Assembly (NCBI GenBank): GCA_036736205.1
Contig: DAINMX010000026.1
Coordinates: 1-43,373 of the forward strand
Origin: XYA12-FULL-58-9 sp001798605
Lineage (GTDB): Bacteria; Myxococcota; XYA12-FULL-58-9
Direction: 5' to 3'
Length of the DNA: 43,373 bases
Position 1 is the stretch's first letter; each line of letters begins with the position of its first letter. The notes under the pieces are model-generated. The model searched no databases. It saw only the letters and a list, made by a program, of their open reading frames with translations, and was not told where the DNA came from. Below, one piece after another: positions 35,377 through 43,373 of this stretch. Both the position numbers and the translations under genes were made by a program.

Positions 35377-35994
35377 ATGCAAAAGATAACCCTCGCATTC
35401 GTCGTTGTCGGGCTCCTGTGCAGCAGAGCAGCGCAGGCTCAAACCTGGGAGCTCGTTCAAGATGAAGATGGCATCAAGGTCTGGACCCGTGAGGTGAAGG
35501 GCGGCTCCATTCTTGAAATCAAAGCTCAAACGGTCATCGAGTTGCCCGCCAAGCGCATCTGGGACGTTATTTGTGACGTGCAGAAATATATCGAGTTCAT
35601 GCCCTACATTCAGGACCTGCGCATCGTCGGCACCCACGAAAATGGCATCTACCTCTACCAGCGCATCGATCCTCCTTTGGTTTCAGAGCGTGACTACGCT
35701 TTGAAGGTCGTCATTGAGCCCGACGAGGGGCGGGGCGTTTACAAGCGCAGCTGGTCGCCGGCCAACGATCGCGCACCGGAGAAGAACCCCGACGTGGTCC
35801 GCGTCGAGATCAACACGGGGAATTGGACCATTACCAGCATGAGCCCCAACAGCACCAAGGTTGTTTACTATCTCTACACCGATCCGGGCGGCTCACTTCC
35901 AGCTTGGATGGTCAACAAGGCCAACAAGACCAGTGTGCCGAGTCTTCTTTCTGCCGTTACCAAGCGTTCTCACGATCCCACGTGGACTCGGTAG
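35377..35994 (+). CDS. Secreted START-domain protein
   Basis: The 205-residue protein starts with a signal peptide (MQKITLAFVVVGLLCSRAAQA) and continues as a START-type lipid-binding domain: WELVQDEDGIKVWTREV, VCDVQKYIEFMPYI (the typical 'D..y..w.p' helix) and VSERDYALKV, then a last helix PSLLSAVTKRS. Bacterial START proteins of this small kind are thought to bind hydrophobic ligands; periplasmic location is inferred from the signal. It stands alone, divergent from the hydroxylase gene, with 184 bases between. Convergent thioredoxin follows. Confidence 0.85.
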   Translation: MQKITLAFVVVGLLCSRAAQAQTWELVQDEDGIKVWTREVKGGSILEIKAQTVIELPAKRIWDVICDVQKYIEFMPYIQDLRIVGTHENGIYLYQRIDPPLVSERDYALKVVIEPDEGRGVYKRSWSPANDRAPEKNPDVVRVEINTGNWTITSMSPNSTKVVYYLYTDPGGSLPAWMVNKANKTSVPSLLSAVTKRSHDPTWTR

Positions 35995-35995
35995 G

Positions 35996-36020
35996 CCTCT
36001 ATCGACAGATCCTCTATCGA
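35996..36020. repeat. 10-base direct repeat, period 15
   Basis: CCTCTATCGA occurs at 35996-36005 and 36011-36020 in the gap between the convergent START and thioredoxin genes. No terminator hairpin is evident here. Confidence 0.8.
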
Positions 36021-36027
36021 TCTCCTC

Positions 36028-36405
36028 TCAATTCGCCACCGCACGCTGCGACTCGGCCTCTTCAACTTTCTGTCGGACCTCGTCCATGTCGAGCTTGCGC
36101 ACCTGACTGACCAGATCGGTCAACACGGCCTCCGGCAACATTCCAGGCTGAGCAAACACCGGTATGCCGTCTCGGAAGATCATCAAAGTCGGAATCGAGG
36201 AGATATGAAACGCTCCCGCTAGGCTTGTCTCTTCCTCTGTGTTGATCTTGCCAAAGACAATATCGGGATTGGCTCGCGATACTTTGTCGTAGACCGGCGC
36301 AAAAGCTTTGCACGGCCCGCACCAGTCCGCCCAAAAGTCGATCAAGACGATTCCATTTGAGTTGACGGTCTCGTCGAAATTCTTGGCTGTCAGCGTCGTT
36401 GTCAT
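36028..36405 (-). CDS. Thioredoxin
   Basis: The 125-residue protein has the thioredoxin active site WCGPC at residues 28-32, the preceding LIDFWAD strand, the cis-Pro segment SSIPTLMIF and a glycine/phenylalanine turn (DGIPVF). It reduces disulphides in the cytoplasm; no signal peptide belongs to this start. The C-terminal 20 residues (MDEVRQKVEEAESQRAVAN) form an extra charged helix, making it a little longer than the usual 105-110. GGAGG lies 5 bases before ATG 36405, which makes this start better than the ATG at 36417. It is divergent from typA. Confidence 0.93.
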   Translation of the reverse strand: MTTTLTAKNFDETVNSNGIVLIDFWADWCGPCKAFAPVYDKVSRANPDIVFGKINTEEETSLAGAFHISSIPTLMIFRDGIPVFAQPGMLPEAVLTDLVSQVRKLDMDEVRQKVEEAESQRAVAN

Positions 36406-36629
36406 TGTGGCCTCCATGTTCTTTGCCGGGTCTATGCATACAGAGCCAATGACCGACGGTGAGGGTGCAAGAATCGACGGCGCGAAAAGCAGATTGATAT
36501 TGCAACAGCCGTGGCGTACGGCTATAGCGCCGGCCACCAGAACGTTCATGGGCACAGCCAAATCAGGCAGAGGCCCATCGTTCGTGGCGTATCCCTCGAA
36601 CGCCATGCCATAGAAAAGTGTTACCCCGT

Positions 36630-38459
36630 ATGACCCACAAGCTCCGCAACATTCGTTCACTCGCAATCATCGCCCACGTCGATCACGGCAAGACCACACT
36701 CGTCGATGCTCTATTCCGCCAAGGCGGAATGTTTCGCGACGGTCAAGAGGTTGCCGAGCGTCTCATGGACTCCAACGACCAAGAACGCGAGCGCGGCATC
36801 ACAATTCTCGCCAAGGCCACCTCGGTGCATTTCGGCGATTTGACCCTGCAGATTGTCGACACGCCTGGACACGCAGACTTTGGTGGCGAGGTCGAACGCT
36901 CCTTGCGTATGGTCGACGGCGTTCTGCTCCTGGTGGATGCGGCGGAAGGCCCCTTGCCGCAAACCCGGTTCGTTCTGCGCAAGGCTCTGGAGCTCAACCT
37001 GCCGAGCGTTGTCGCCATCAACAAGATCGATCGCTCAGACGCCCGGGTGGAACAGGTTCTCGATGAGATCTACTCGCTCTACATCGAGCTCGGAGCCAAC
37101 GACAAACAGATCGAATTCCCGGTGCTTTACACCAATGCCAGGTTGGGCACCGCAACACATGACATGGCCGTTTTGGGCACCGATCTCCGTCCTCTGGTCG
37201 AGACGCTGGCGAAGACCATCGACGCGCCCCCCGACCTCAGCGAAGAGCCGTTCTCGATGCAGGTCAACCAACTCGGTCACGATGACTACGTCGGCCGTCT
37301 GGTGGTGGGGCGTATTCTCGGCGGCTGCGTCAAACCCAATCAGCGAGTGCGAGTCGGCCGCAGCAGCGGTGAATATGTCGGCCGCATCACCGGCGTGTTC
37401 AATTTCCTGGGTATCAAACGGGTCAGTCTGCAGCGAGCCGAGGCGGGCGACATCGTCGCGCTCTCGGGCCTCGAGGACGTTGCCATTGGCAACACCTTGA
37501 GCGATCCCGAAGGCGTCTTGGTGCTACCGGAGATTCACATCGATGAACCGACCGTAGCGATGACCTTCCACGTCAACGATGGGCCCTTTGCTGGTCGCGA
37601 CGGCGGCGTCTATCTGACGGGGCGCCAGCTTGGCGATCGCCTGCAACGAGAGGTCTATGCCAACGTAAGCATCCAATTGGAGAAGACCAACACCCCTGAC
37701 ACCTTTCGTGTCCTTGGCCGTGGCGAGCTGCAACTGGCCGTGCTCATCGAAAACCTACGTCGCGAAAAATACGAGCTGTGTGTTGGCAACCCTCAGGTGG
37801 TGACCCGCCAGGGTCCCGGCGGCCGCGAAGAACCGGTCGAACGCTTGGTTATTGACGTTCCCGCGGAACATCTCGGAGCTCTGATGGAACTCGTCGGCAG
37901 CCGCAAAGCAAGGCTCATCGCTCAGCATCAAGAAGGTGGGCGCGTGCGACTCGAGTACAGTGCGCCAACAAGGGGTCTCTTGGGCTTGCGCAGCCACGCT
38001 CTCACCATCACCCGCGGCACAGCAATCATGCACAGCGTGGTCGACGGCTGGATGCCGTGGGCGGGCGACATGACACGTCGCCAAACAGGTGCATTGGTCG
38101 CCGACCGTATCGGCACCGCGACGCCGTATGCCCTCTTCCATCTGTTGCCCCGCGGCGTTTTGTGTATACCCAACGGCGTCGACGTTTATGAAGGCATGAT
38201 CATTGGCGAGCATTCCCGATCAAACGATCTCAACGTCAATGTCTGCCGCGAAAAGAAGATGACCAACATCCGCGCCGCCGGCAAGGATGAGAACGTCATC
38301 CTCCCACCACACCGCGGGATGTCGCTCGAGCAGTGCCTCGAATGGATTCGCGAGGACGAGATGGTGGAGGTCACACCCAAATCCGTGCGCTTGCGCAAGA
38401 CAAAACTGAGCGCGCATCTGCGCCCCATTCGGTCAATGCGCAAGGACGAAACCGACTGA
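36630..38459 (+). CDS. typA: TypA/BipA ribosome-associated translational GTPase
   Basis: The 609-residue protein is a full-length TypA/BipA: G1 AHVDHGKTTLVDAL, DSNDQERERGITILAK (switch I), DTPGHADFGGEVERSL (G3) and NKIDRSDAR (G4), followed by the EF-G-like domains and the BipA C-terminal domain (CREKKMTNIRAAGKDENVIL). The family binds the ribosome and supports large-subunit assembly, especially in cold or other stress. The ATG at 36630 is the family-like start, although its ribosome site is weak; a GTG at 36618 would add four residues. It is the only gene of its transcript visible here. Confidence 0.97.
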   Translation: MTHKLRNIRSLAIIAHVDHGKTTLVDALFRQGGMFRDGQEVAERLMDSNDQERERGITILAKATSVHFGDLTLQIVDTPGHADFGGEVERSLRMVDGVLLLVDAAEGPLPQTRFVLRKALELNLPSVVAINKIDRSDARVEQVLDEIYSLYIELGANDKQIEFPVLYTNARLGTATHDMAVLGTDLRPLVETLAKTIDAPPDLSEEPFSMQVNQLGHDDYVGRLVVGRILGGCVKPNQRVRVGRSSGEYVGRITGVFNFLGIKRVSLQRAEAGDIVALSGLEDVAIGNTLSDPEGVLVLPEIHIDEPTVAMTFHVNDGPFAGRDGGVYLTGRQLGDRLQREVYANVSIQLEKTNTPDTFRVLGRGELQLAVLIENLRREKYELCVGNPQVVTRQGPGGREEPVERLVIDVPAEHLGALMELVGSRKARLIAQHQEGGRVRLEYSAPTRGLLGLRSHALTITRGTAIMHSVVDGWMPWAGDMTRRQTGALVADRIGTATPYALFHLLPRGVLCIPNGVDVYEGMIIGEHSRSNDLNVNVCREKKMTNIRAAGKDENVILPPHRGMSLEQCLEWIREDEMVEVTPKSVRLRKTKLSAHLRPIRSMRKDETD

Positions 38460-38484
38460 TAGACTGCTTGGGACAGTGCACAGT

Positions 38485-40530
38485 TTAGCGTATTGCAAGC
38501 TCAGTCTCCGACAGCCGCTTGAGAGGGCCTGCGTACACATCACTGACCAGGGCACTCGGATGCGGCAGCCCTGCCCGTTCGTGTAATTCTCCCCCAACCC
38601 CCAAGAGAGTTTGGTAACGCAGCAAGTGTGAGCTGATGTTTTTCACATAGTCCCTGGTTTCATTGTAGGGGATCTCTTCGACAAACAGATCAAATGGCAA
38701 ATCGTGGTTATCACGAAGCCATTCGTCTGCCCTCTGCGGCGTAGCGTTGTACGACATGAGGACCAACGGCAAATGGCCGCAGTAGCGCTCGAAGCGCTCC
38801 GCTGCAGCCCTCGCGAATACGGTGAGGTTTGTCTGCGGTTCATACAGCTCGTCGGGAACGAACACTCGACCAACAGACGCCACCGCGGGCTCACCGACCT
38901 GAGGAATCACCTGCATCAACCCGAGCGCGTCTGCGTGAGATCGTGCCGTTGGCGTGTAGTAGCTCTCTTGTCGCATCACCGACCAGAACACCGCCGCCGG
39001 CACCTCACCGCGAACCGCCGCGATTTGTTGTGCGTAGGGCATCGGGTACACCCGTTGCCAGCATGCAGCAGCGTCGGGTGCGGTCGGATCGACGGTGAGC
39101 GCACGACGACAGAGTCGTGATTCATTGGAACGCAGGTATGCGTGAGCAACCCCCAGCTTGAGTTGCAGCCACCTGCGCAATGGCGCATGGCGCGTGCTGG
39201 TGAGACTGCTGACCTCAACATGACGCAACAAACTCTCAGCCAGACCAGGCTCCCCAACCTCGAAGGCCGCAAAAGCCTCATCCAATAGCTGCTGCGCATG
39301 AGTCGGTAGCTGCCCTATCGCGGTCCGTGCCTCAACGTCGCTCAACCCGCCAACAGGTTCGACCTTCGTATCGACAAACAGAGGGGGCCTTTCGGTCTCG
39401 GCAAGCAGGGCTCGCGACATCATCCCGTAGTATGAAAACGGTTCTCTGCTGGCGAGACCGATGAATATCTTATCGGCACGACTGGACTCCCCCAATTGCT
39501 GCAGACACCGAGCAGACCAGTAATTGCCCTTGCTCCTGTTTGCGGTGTTATTGCCAACGACATCGAAGTCGGCGAGCGCTTTCGCAAAATGACCGAGTCT
39601 GAAATGGGTGAGGCCACGGTACCAGCGCACCGCAAAACGGTAGCTGCTGGCGGGCTGTCGGCGTAGGAACTCGTCAAACAAGGACACCGCATCATCGAGT
39701 CTCTCGAGATGAAAGAAAGTCCAGGCGATGAAGAATCGAGCCTTGTTGACATCTGCATGATACGGAAACCGCTGAATGATTTCCTCGTAAACAGCGACCG
39801 CCGCTTCGTCGTCCTGCTTTCCCACGGCGTAGGCCAGATAGAAGAGATCATCAATGTGACGGTCATCGCCTTTGGTGAGCTCTCGATAGATCTTCTCCAC
39901 TCGATCGTAGCCATCCCGAATCTTGTCACCCATCAAGTGGCCTATCTCCCTTTGCAGGTCCTGCCGCTTGGAGGGTTCGGATTTGCCGAGGATTCGCTCG
40001 AGCTCCTCGAGCGCTCCCGGGTAGTCCATGTCTCTAATCAGATTGCGGGCGCGCTGGTGCAACTGTTCAGCCGTGAGCCCTGGTGTAGGCTCTGTCCATC
40101 GCGGATATTCAATGGCGACATAGTTGAGCAGGCCCAAACCGTCCTCAGCAGCGAGTTGGGCGGCAAGCGCAGTGAGTGCCTGCGCCTCTTGCTTGCGCGA
40201 TATGCCCCAACGAACGGCACCCTTACCCGCCAACAGGCTTTGCAGCGACAGATGCGCGGGCTCCCCGAGCTCCAATCGCAGACGAGCCTCATGAAATTGA
40301 ATGGCGATAGCCAGGGGATCGTCCCCTTGAGCCAAAGCCGTCAACGTCTCGACGGCCCGGTGAATCTCGCCAACAGCTTCGAGCTCGCGGGCGAAATTCA
40401 ACGCCCACAATCTCTGCAATCGCGGCGGCGACTCTTCGAAAGCTGCCGGCGTCGGAATGTCTCCCTCGGAAAGAATCGCTTCGCCGGGTAGGACCCCAAC
40501 GCTCAACAATACGAGGATGGTCAAGCACAT
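38485..40530 (-). CDS. Soluble lytic murein transglycosylase (SLT family)
   Basis: The protein (681 residues from ATG 40530) starts with a signal peptide (MCLTILVLLSVGVLPGEA) and has a long helical solenoid of TPR-like repeats over about 500 residues. A C-terminal SLT (lysozyme-like) domain follows, with the catalytic Glu in MRQESYY, ALGLMQVIP, and LVLMSYNATPQRADEW. SLT enzymes cleave peptidoglycan between MurNAc and GlcNAc and form an anhydro end, in the periplasm. The start at 40530 is chosen to put the signal at the N-terminus; the open frame extends to 40611. It follows the small lipoprotein gene on the same strand, 99 bases after that stop. Confidence 0.92.
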   Translation of the reverse strand: MCLTILVLLSVGVLPGEAILSEGDIPTPAAFEESPPRLQRLWALNFARELEAVGEIHRAVETLTALAQGDDPLAIAIQFHEARLRLELGEPAHLSLQSLLAGKGAVRWGISRKQEAQALTALAAQLAAEDGLGLLNYVAIEYPRWTEPTPGLTAEQLHQRARNLIRDMDYPGALEELERILGKSEPSKRQDLQREIGHLMGDKIRDGYDRVEKIYRELTKGDDRHIDDLFYLAYAVGKQDDEAAVAVYEEIIQRFPYHADVNKARFFIAWTFFHLERLDDAVSLFDEFLRRQPASSYRFAVRWYRGLTHFRLGHFAKALADFDVVGNNTANRSKGNYWSARCLQQLGESSRADKIFIGLASREPFSYYGMMSRALLAETERPPLFVDTKVEPVGGLSDVEARTAIGQLPTHAQQLLDEAFAAFEVGEPGLAESLLRHVEVSSLTSTRHAPLRRWLQLKLGVAHAYLRSNESRLCRRALTVDPTAPDAAACWQRVYPMPYAQQIAAVRGEVPAAVFWSVMRQESYYTPTARSHADALGLMQVIPQVGEPAVASVGRVFVPDELYEPQTNLTVFARAAAERFERYCGHLPLVLMSYNATPQRADEWLRDNHDLPFDLFVEEIPYNETRDYVKNISSHLLRYQTLLGVGGELHERAGLPHPSALVSDVYAGPLKRLSETELAIR

Positions 40531-40629
40531 ACGCCCAGAATAGGGCCAGCGGCAAAGTCGCCCAAATTTGTCGCCACTTTGGGCAACCAGAGAACGGCCA
40601 CGACGGGGCAAACAAACGGCGCCGGGCGG

Positions 40630-41163
40630 TCACCCCCGCATGTCGGCGTTCCGAGCGGCACAATCAGCGAGGGCTTTTTCCATGATTGGCCGGTCGAGGA
40701 TGCCGCGGGGATTGATCTGATGCCCGAGAATGGTGAGCACCTGTCTTGTGTCATGGTGTGCGAACTCGAACGTCGAACCGTCGTTGATCGGTTTGCTTAT
40801 CAGAATCCAGAAGCCATGCGATGCCGTCTGCCAAAGGTATTTCGCAGTCGTCTGCAGTCGCCCATCGTCAACCCACACGGTCGGCGAGTGAGCAAAGTCC
40901 ATGGCGTGAACACGCAAAGTCAAACCCGGCGCGGAAACACCCGCGGCCGAGAAAGCCACCTTCTCCTCGGTGGTGCGGAAATCTCCCGGCATATCCTCGG
41001 TGATGCGCAAATCTCCCGCAGACCAAGCCGCGTCGCCGTCACCAGGCAGACCATGGCTTTCGTCCATGCGGTCAGACGAGAAACCTGCCCGTGAAAGACA
41101 TCCCACACACGAACTGAGTAGCCCCAAAGACACAACAATCCGTAGCTGGGGCCAAGCATGCAT
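40630..41163 (-). CDS. Lipoprotein of unknown function
   Basis: The 177-residue protein begins MHAWPQLRIVVSLGLLSSCV, a lipoprotein-type signal with Cys residues at the end of the hydrophobic stretch (SCVGC). A linker rich in Asp, Gly and Ser follows. The remaining part is beta-rich (LTLRVHAMDFAHSPTVWVDD, YLWQTASHGFWILISKP) and matches no family I recognise. AGGA lies 7 bases before the ATG. It probably shares a transcript with the lytic transglycosylase gene downstream, which may put it in cell-wall turnover; this is inference from position only. Confidence 0.6.
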   Translation of the reverse strand: MHAWPQLRIVVSLGLLSSCVGCLSRAGFSSDRMDESHGLPGDGDAAWSAGDLRITEDMPGDFRTTEEKVAFSAAGVSAPGLTLRVHAMDFAHSPTVWVDDGRLQTTAKYLWQTASHGFWILISKPINDGSTFEFAHHDTRQVLTILGHQINPRGILDRPIMEKALADCAARNADMRG

Positions 41164-41218
41164 TCAGTTTTCCTCTATCTCGGATGTCTTTGCCAGCTTG
41201 CCTCACGTCAGATTGGCC

Positions 41219-41764
41219 TCAATTCCACGAGATGTCCCAACGCCAGGCGTTCGGATTGCTGTCATTGAGGTGCACTTTGATCTCCTTTACGCCAGTCAGC
41301 TCGAGCAAGCCCATGATGTAACCACCGACGGTCCGCCGGATGCCATCCGAAAGATCGGGATATTCGTTGATGAAGAAGGCGCCGCGCTTCTCCCCGTCGA
41401 CGTGCTCGAGCGAGGCCGTGCCCGTCTTGTGGTAGGTGCCAAACAGGGTCGCGGCCCGATTGATGACCATCGGAACGGTCGCGACCTTGAGCAGAATCCG
41501 GTAAATGCCGGTCATGTCATTGCGCGCCTGGCCGCGCCCTATCTCAAAAACGGGATCGACGGCGGTGGGAAAGAGCACCGGCCCAAACGCCTCCAACAAC
41601 CGGCCACCGAGCTCAGGCGAGATCCAGCTCACCGGCAGAAGGGAGCGGTACTCCTGTCGGTCGGCCTCACTGAGCTGTTTGAGCAGCTCGGGCTCAAGAT
41701 CTCGCCCGTCGCGCTTGAGCTCCTTGCGCACATAATCGACAAAGACGGCCTTGTACGTCTGCAT
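41219..41764 (-). CDS. Uncharacterised protein, resembling myxobacterial DUF2378/HNOB-like proteins
   Basis: The 181-residue protein has no signal peptide. Its pattern (LLPVSWISPELGGRLLEAFG, NDMTGIYRILLKVATVPMVI, LFGTYHKTGTASLEHV, GYIMGLLELTGVKEIKVHLN, final WRWDISW) is reminiscent of small proteins of delta-type bacteria with a haem-NO-binding or V4R-like fold and of DUF2378. The likeness is by eye only. GGGAG lies 6 bases before the ATG at 41764, and longer forms upstream look like non-coding sequence. The final Trp-rich strand is its most characteristic feature. It is on the same strand as the FG-GAP gene, which ends 124 bases upstream. Confidence 0.55.
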   Translation of the reverse strand: MQTYKAVFVDYVRKELKRDGRDLEPELLKQLSEADRQEYRSLLPVSWISPELGGRLLEAFGPVLFPTAVDPVFEIGRGQARNDMTGIYRILLKVATVPMVINRAATLFGTYHKTGTASLEHVDGEKRGAFFINEYPDLSDGIRRTVGGYIMGLLELTGVKEIKVHLNDSNPNAWRWDISWN

Positions 41765-41888
41765 GGTTGTCTCCCAATCCTCTTCATGCACCGTCGCAGA
41801 AAATGATCTCACCCACAAGCAATGGCAAGATGCGTCGTTCGAAAGAGCTACACCCGCTACCCATCTGCGCCACCCACACGCCGCTGCC

Positions 41889-43373
41889 TCAGGGAATCAC
41901 GTAGGTATGAACGGCACCGGCACCTGTTGCCGATGTGTCATCGGCGTTGCCAGCATCACCACTGCCGTCAAGGGACCCTACGGCAAGAAGGGTGCCCACA
42001 GATGCAAGAGCCACAGCCGTGCCGAACATGTGATTGGCGGCGGTGTTGGAGGCTTTCACGTACGCCTGCTGGCGCCATGTTTCTTCATGGATGAATTCGA
42101 ACACGTAAACTGCACCGGCGCTGTCTGCCTGGTTGTTACCTTGCTCGCCATTGATCCCTTTGGCAGAGCTCTGCTCCAGGTACGCGCCGACGGCCATGCG
42201 ATCGCCGCTTGCGGAAAGGGCAATTGTCCCACCAAACTTGTCGTCTGAACCCGTGTTGGATGCCTTGATATAAAATGACTGCCGCCATGCGGTGCCGTTC
42301 CAGGAAAAGAGATAGACCGCCCCCGCATCCTCAGCGGAGTTGTCGGATTCGGTCCCATTGATGCCGATGGCCGAGCCATCTTCTCTGAAACTTCCCACGG
42401 CAAGTAAATTGCCGTTGAACGAGAGGGCCAACGACTCTGCAAATCCGTCTCCGGCGTCTGCGCGCGACGGTGTTAGGTAGGTTTGTTGTTCCCATGGCGG
42501 GTCACCACTGCGCAGAAACACATAGGCCGTTCCCGCGAAGTTGGCTTGGTCCATGGGCGCACCCACCACCAGCGTCTCCCCGTCACCTGACAAAGCCACA
42601 GCGCTACCGAACCAATCTTCGACATGGGTGTTGGACGCTTTGACATAGGCATCCTGAGTCCACTGGCTGTCAAAACGGTTGAAGGTGTACACGGCCCCGG
42701 AGTTATTGCTGCCGTTGTTGGGCGAGGGGTTCACCCCCATTCCGTCACCATCTTCTCCGGGAGCGCCGACCGCCAACCGGTTGCCATCCGCCGATAGGGC
42801 AATAGATTCACCGAAGCTATCGACGGACTCGGGATTGTCGGCCTTGATATAGGCTTGCTGATTCCAATTGTTTCCAACGCGCAAAAAGACGTACACCGCA
42901 CCCGCAGCAGGAGCATCGTCGTTGTCGGGTTCTCTATCGCCGCTCCCCTCTCCAGCGGCGCCAACAGCCAAAGTGTTGCCATCGGCGGAGATTGCGACCA
43001 TCATACCAAACTCATCATAGGAGCCGGCGTTGAATGCTTTGATGTAGGCTTCTTTGGTCCAGCTCTCGTTGTTCTTGACGTAAACATATACCGCACCAAC
43101 GAGGTCCCCGGAGTCGTCTAATTCGTCACCATTGATGACGTATGTCTCGCTCTGCTCCCATGGGGCGCCGACCGCAAGGGTTGTTCCATCGGCCGACAGT
43201 GCTACCGCACTGCCAAAAGCGTCGTTGGTGTCGATGTTCGACGCTTTCACATATGCCTCGAGACTCGGCAACCGATTGAAATCGTCGCCCGGATTGGAGT
43301 CGCCGGCCACATTGTCATCACCGGCATCACCACCACCGGCATCACCACCACCGGCATCACCACCACCGGCATC
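41889..43373 (-). CDS. FG-GAP seven-repeat beta-propeller protein, 5' end cut by the window
   Basis: The reading frame stays open to the window edge, so the start lies beyond 43373. The visible part has an Asp-Ala-Gly-rich linker and then seven FG-GAP-like repeats of 55-70 residues. Each runs 'AYxKASN...DxFGxxVALSADGxxLAVGAP...GAVYVF', enough for one seven-bladed propeller. Examples are FGSAVALSADGTTLAVGAPW and FGMMVAISADGNTLAVGA. Such proteins are extracellular or surface-bound and may bind ligands or Ca2+; the acidic turns are consistent with that. The signal peptide is not visible. The repeats are strongly diverged at DNA level, so this is not a recent expansion. Confidence 0.88.
   Translation of the reverse strand, partial: DAGGGDAGGGDAGGGDAGDDNVAGDSNPGDDFNRLPSLEAYVKASNIDTNDAFGSAVALSADGTTLAVGAPWEQSETYVINGDELDDSGDLVGAVYVYVKNNESWTKEAYIKAFNAGSYDEFGMMVAISADGNTLAVGAAGEGSGDREPDNDDAPAAGAVYVFLRVGNNWNQQAYIKADNPESVDSFGESIALSADGNRLAVGAPGEDGDGMGVNPSPNNGSNNSGAVYTFNRFDSQWTQDAYVKASNTHVEDWFGSAVALSGDGETLVVGAPMDQANFAGTAYVFLRSGDPPWEQQTYLTPSRADAGDGFAESLALSFNGNLLAVGSFREDGSAIGINGTESDNSAEDAGAVYLFSWNGTAWRQSFYIKASNTGSDDKFGGTIALSASGDRMAVGAYLEQSSAKGINGEQGNNQADSAGAVYVFEFIHEETWRQQAYVKASNTAANHMFGTAVALASVGTLLAVGSLDGSGDAGNADDTSATGAGAVHTYVIP
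43321..43373. repeat. 15-base tandem repeat encoding a Gly-Asp-Ala linker
   Basis: CCGGCATCACCACCA occurs three and a half times without change up to the window edge. In the minus-strand reading frame it encodes repeated Asp-Ala-Gly-Gly-Gly. The number of copies beyond the edge is unknown. Confidence 0.95.

Noticed and set aside
34891..35637. 248-codon minus-strand frame over the START and hydroxylase genes
   Set aside because: It overlaps two supported genes on both strands, without a ribosome site or domain.

Overview
The window looks like chromosomal DNA from a free-living Gram-negative bacterium of the former Deltaproteobacteria, most likely Myxococcota or a related lineage such as Bradymonadia. 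The clues are lipoproteins with lipoboxes, a Cys-rich lipoprotein of the CGDDGCG type, a receiver-PATAN (DUF4388) protein, a tandem PilZ-receiver protein, a seven-repeat FG-GAP protein behind an Asp-Ala-Gly linker, and fairly high G+C. No rRNA, tRNA, CRISPR array, transposase or phage gene was recognised. This taxonomic call is inference.

Layout. 1-3413 (minus): a hemerythrin-PAS protein, then a small Cys-rich protein followed by a secreted M14 carboxypeptidase. 3550-5869 (plus): a visibly more A+T-rich three-gene unit (TetR regulator, radical SAM enzyme, uncharacterised 163-residue protein) behind a perfect inverted repeat that overlaps the TetR start codon. 6019-10040 (plus): an M3 oligopeptidase and an unusual protein joining an MltG-like domain to an LIC_10091-like domain. 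10101-11088 (minus): an AMMECR1 protein and an ExbD-like exported protein. 11435-17874 (plus): two Cys-rich lipoproteins, an MFS transporter, an RlmM/FtsJ-like methyltransferase, a receiver-PATAN protein and a Crp/Fnr regulator.

17875-25121 (minus) is a tight nuoL-nuoM-nuoN run followed by a zinc-ribbon/TPR membrane protein. The overlaps suggest one transcript for the three proton-pumping antiporter-like subunits of Complex I, and no other nuo gene is in the window. 25394-27081 (plus) holds a Cys/Met-metabolism PLP enzyme and a HIT protein. 27091-30871 (minus) holds a membrane protein, a PilZ-PilZ-receiver protein and a lipoprotein. A plus-strand methyltransferase follows.

31919-33556 (minus) is the conserved rplU-rpmA-obgE ribosome operon with a recognisable promoter. 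Then come a MORN-repeat lipoprotein, a fatty-acid-hydroxylase-type membrane protein, a START-domain protein, thioredoxin and typA/bipA, a lytic transglycosylase with an upstream lipoprotein, a protein of unknown function, and an FG-GAP protein cut by the right edge.

The least ordinary content is the TetR/radical SAM unit with its operator, the MltG/LIC_10091 fusion, the enlarged NuoM, and several secreted proteins with no clear family. All product calls come from reading motifs, without a database search.
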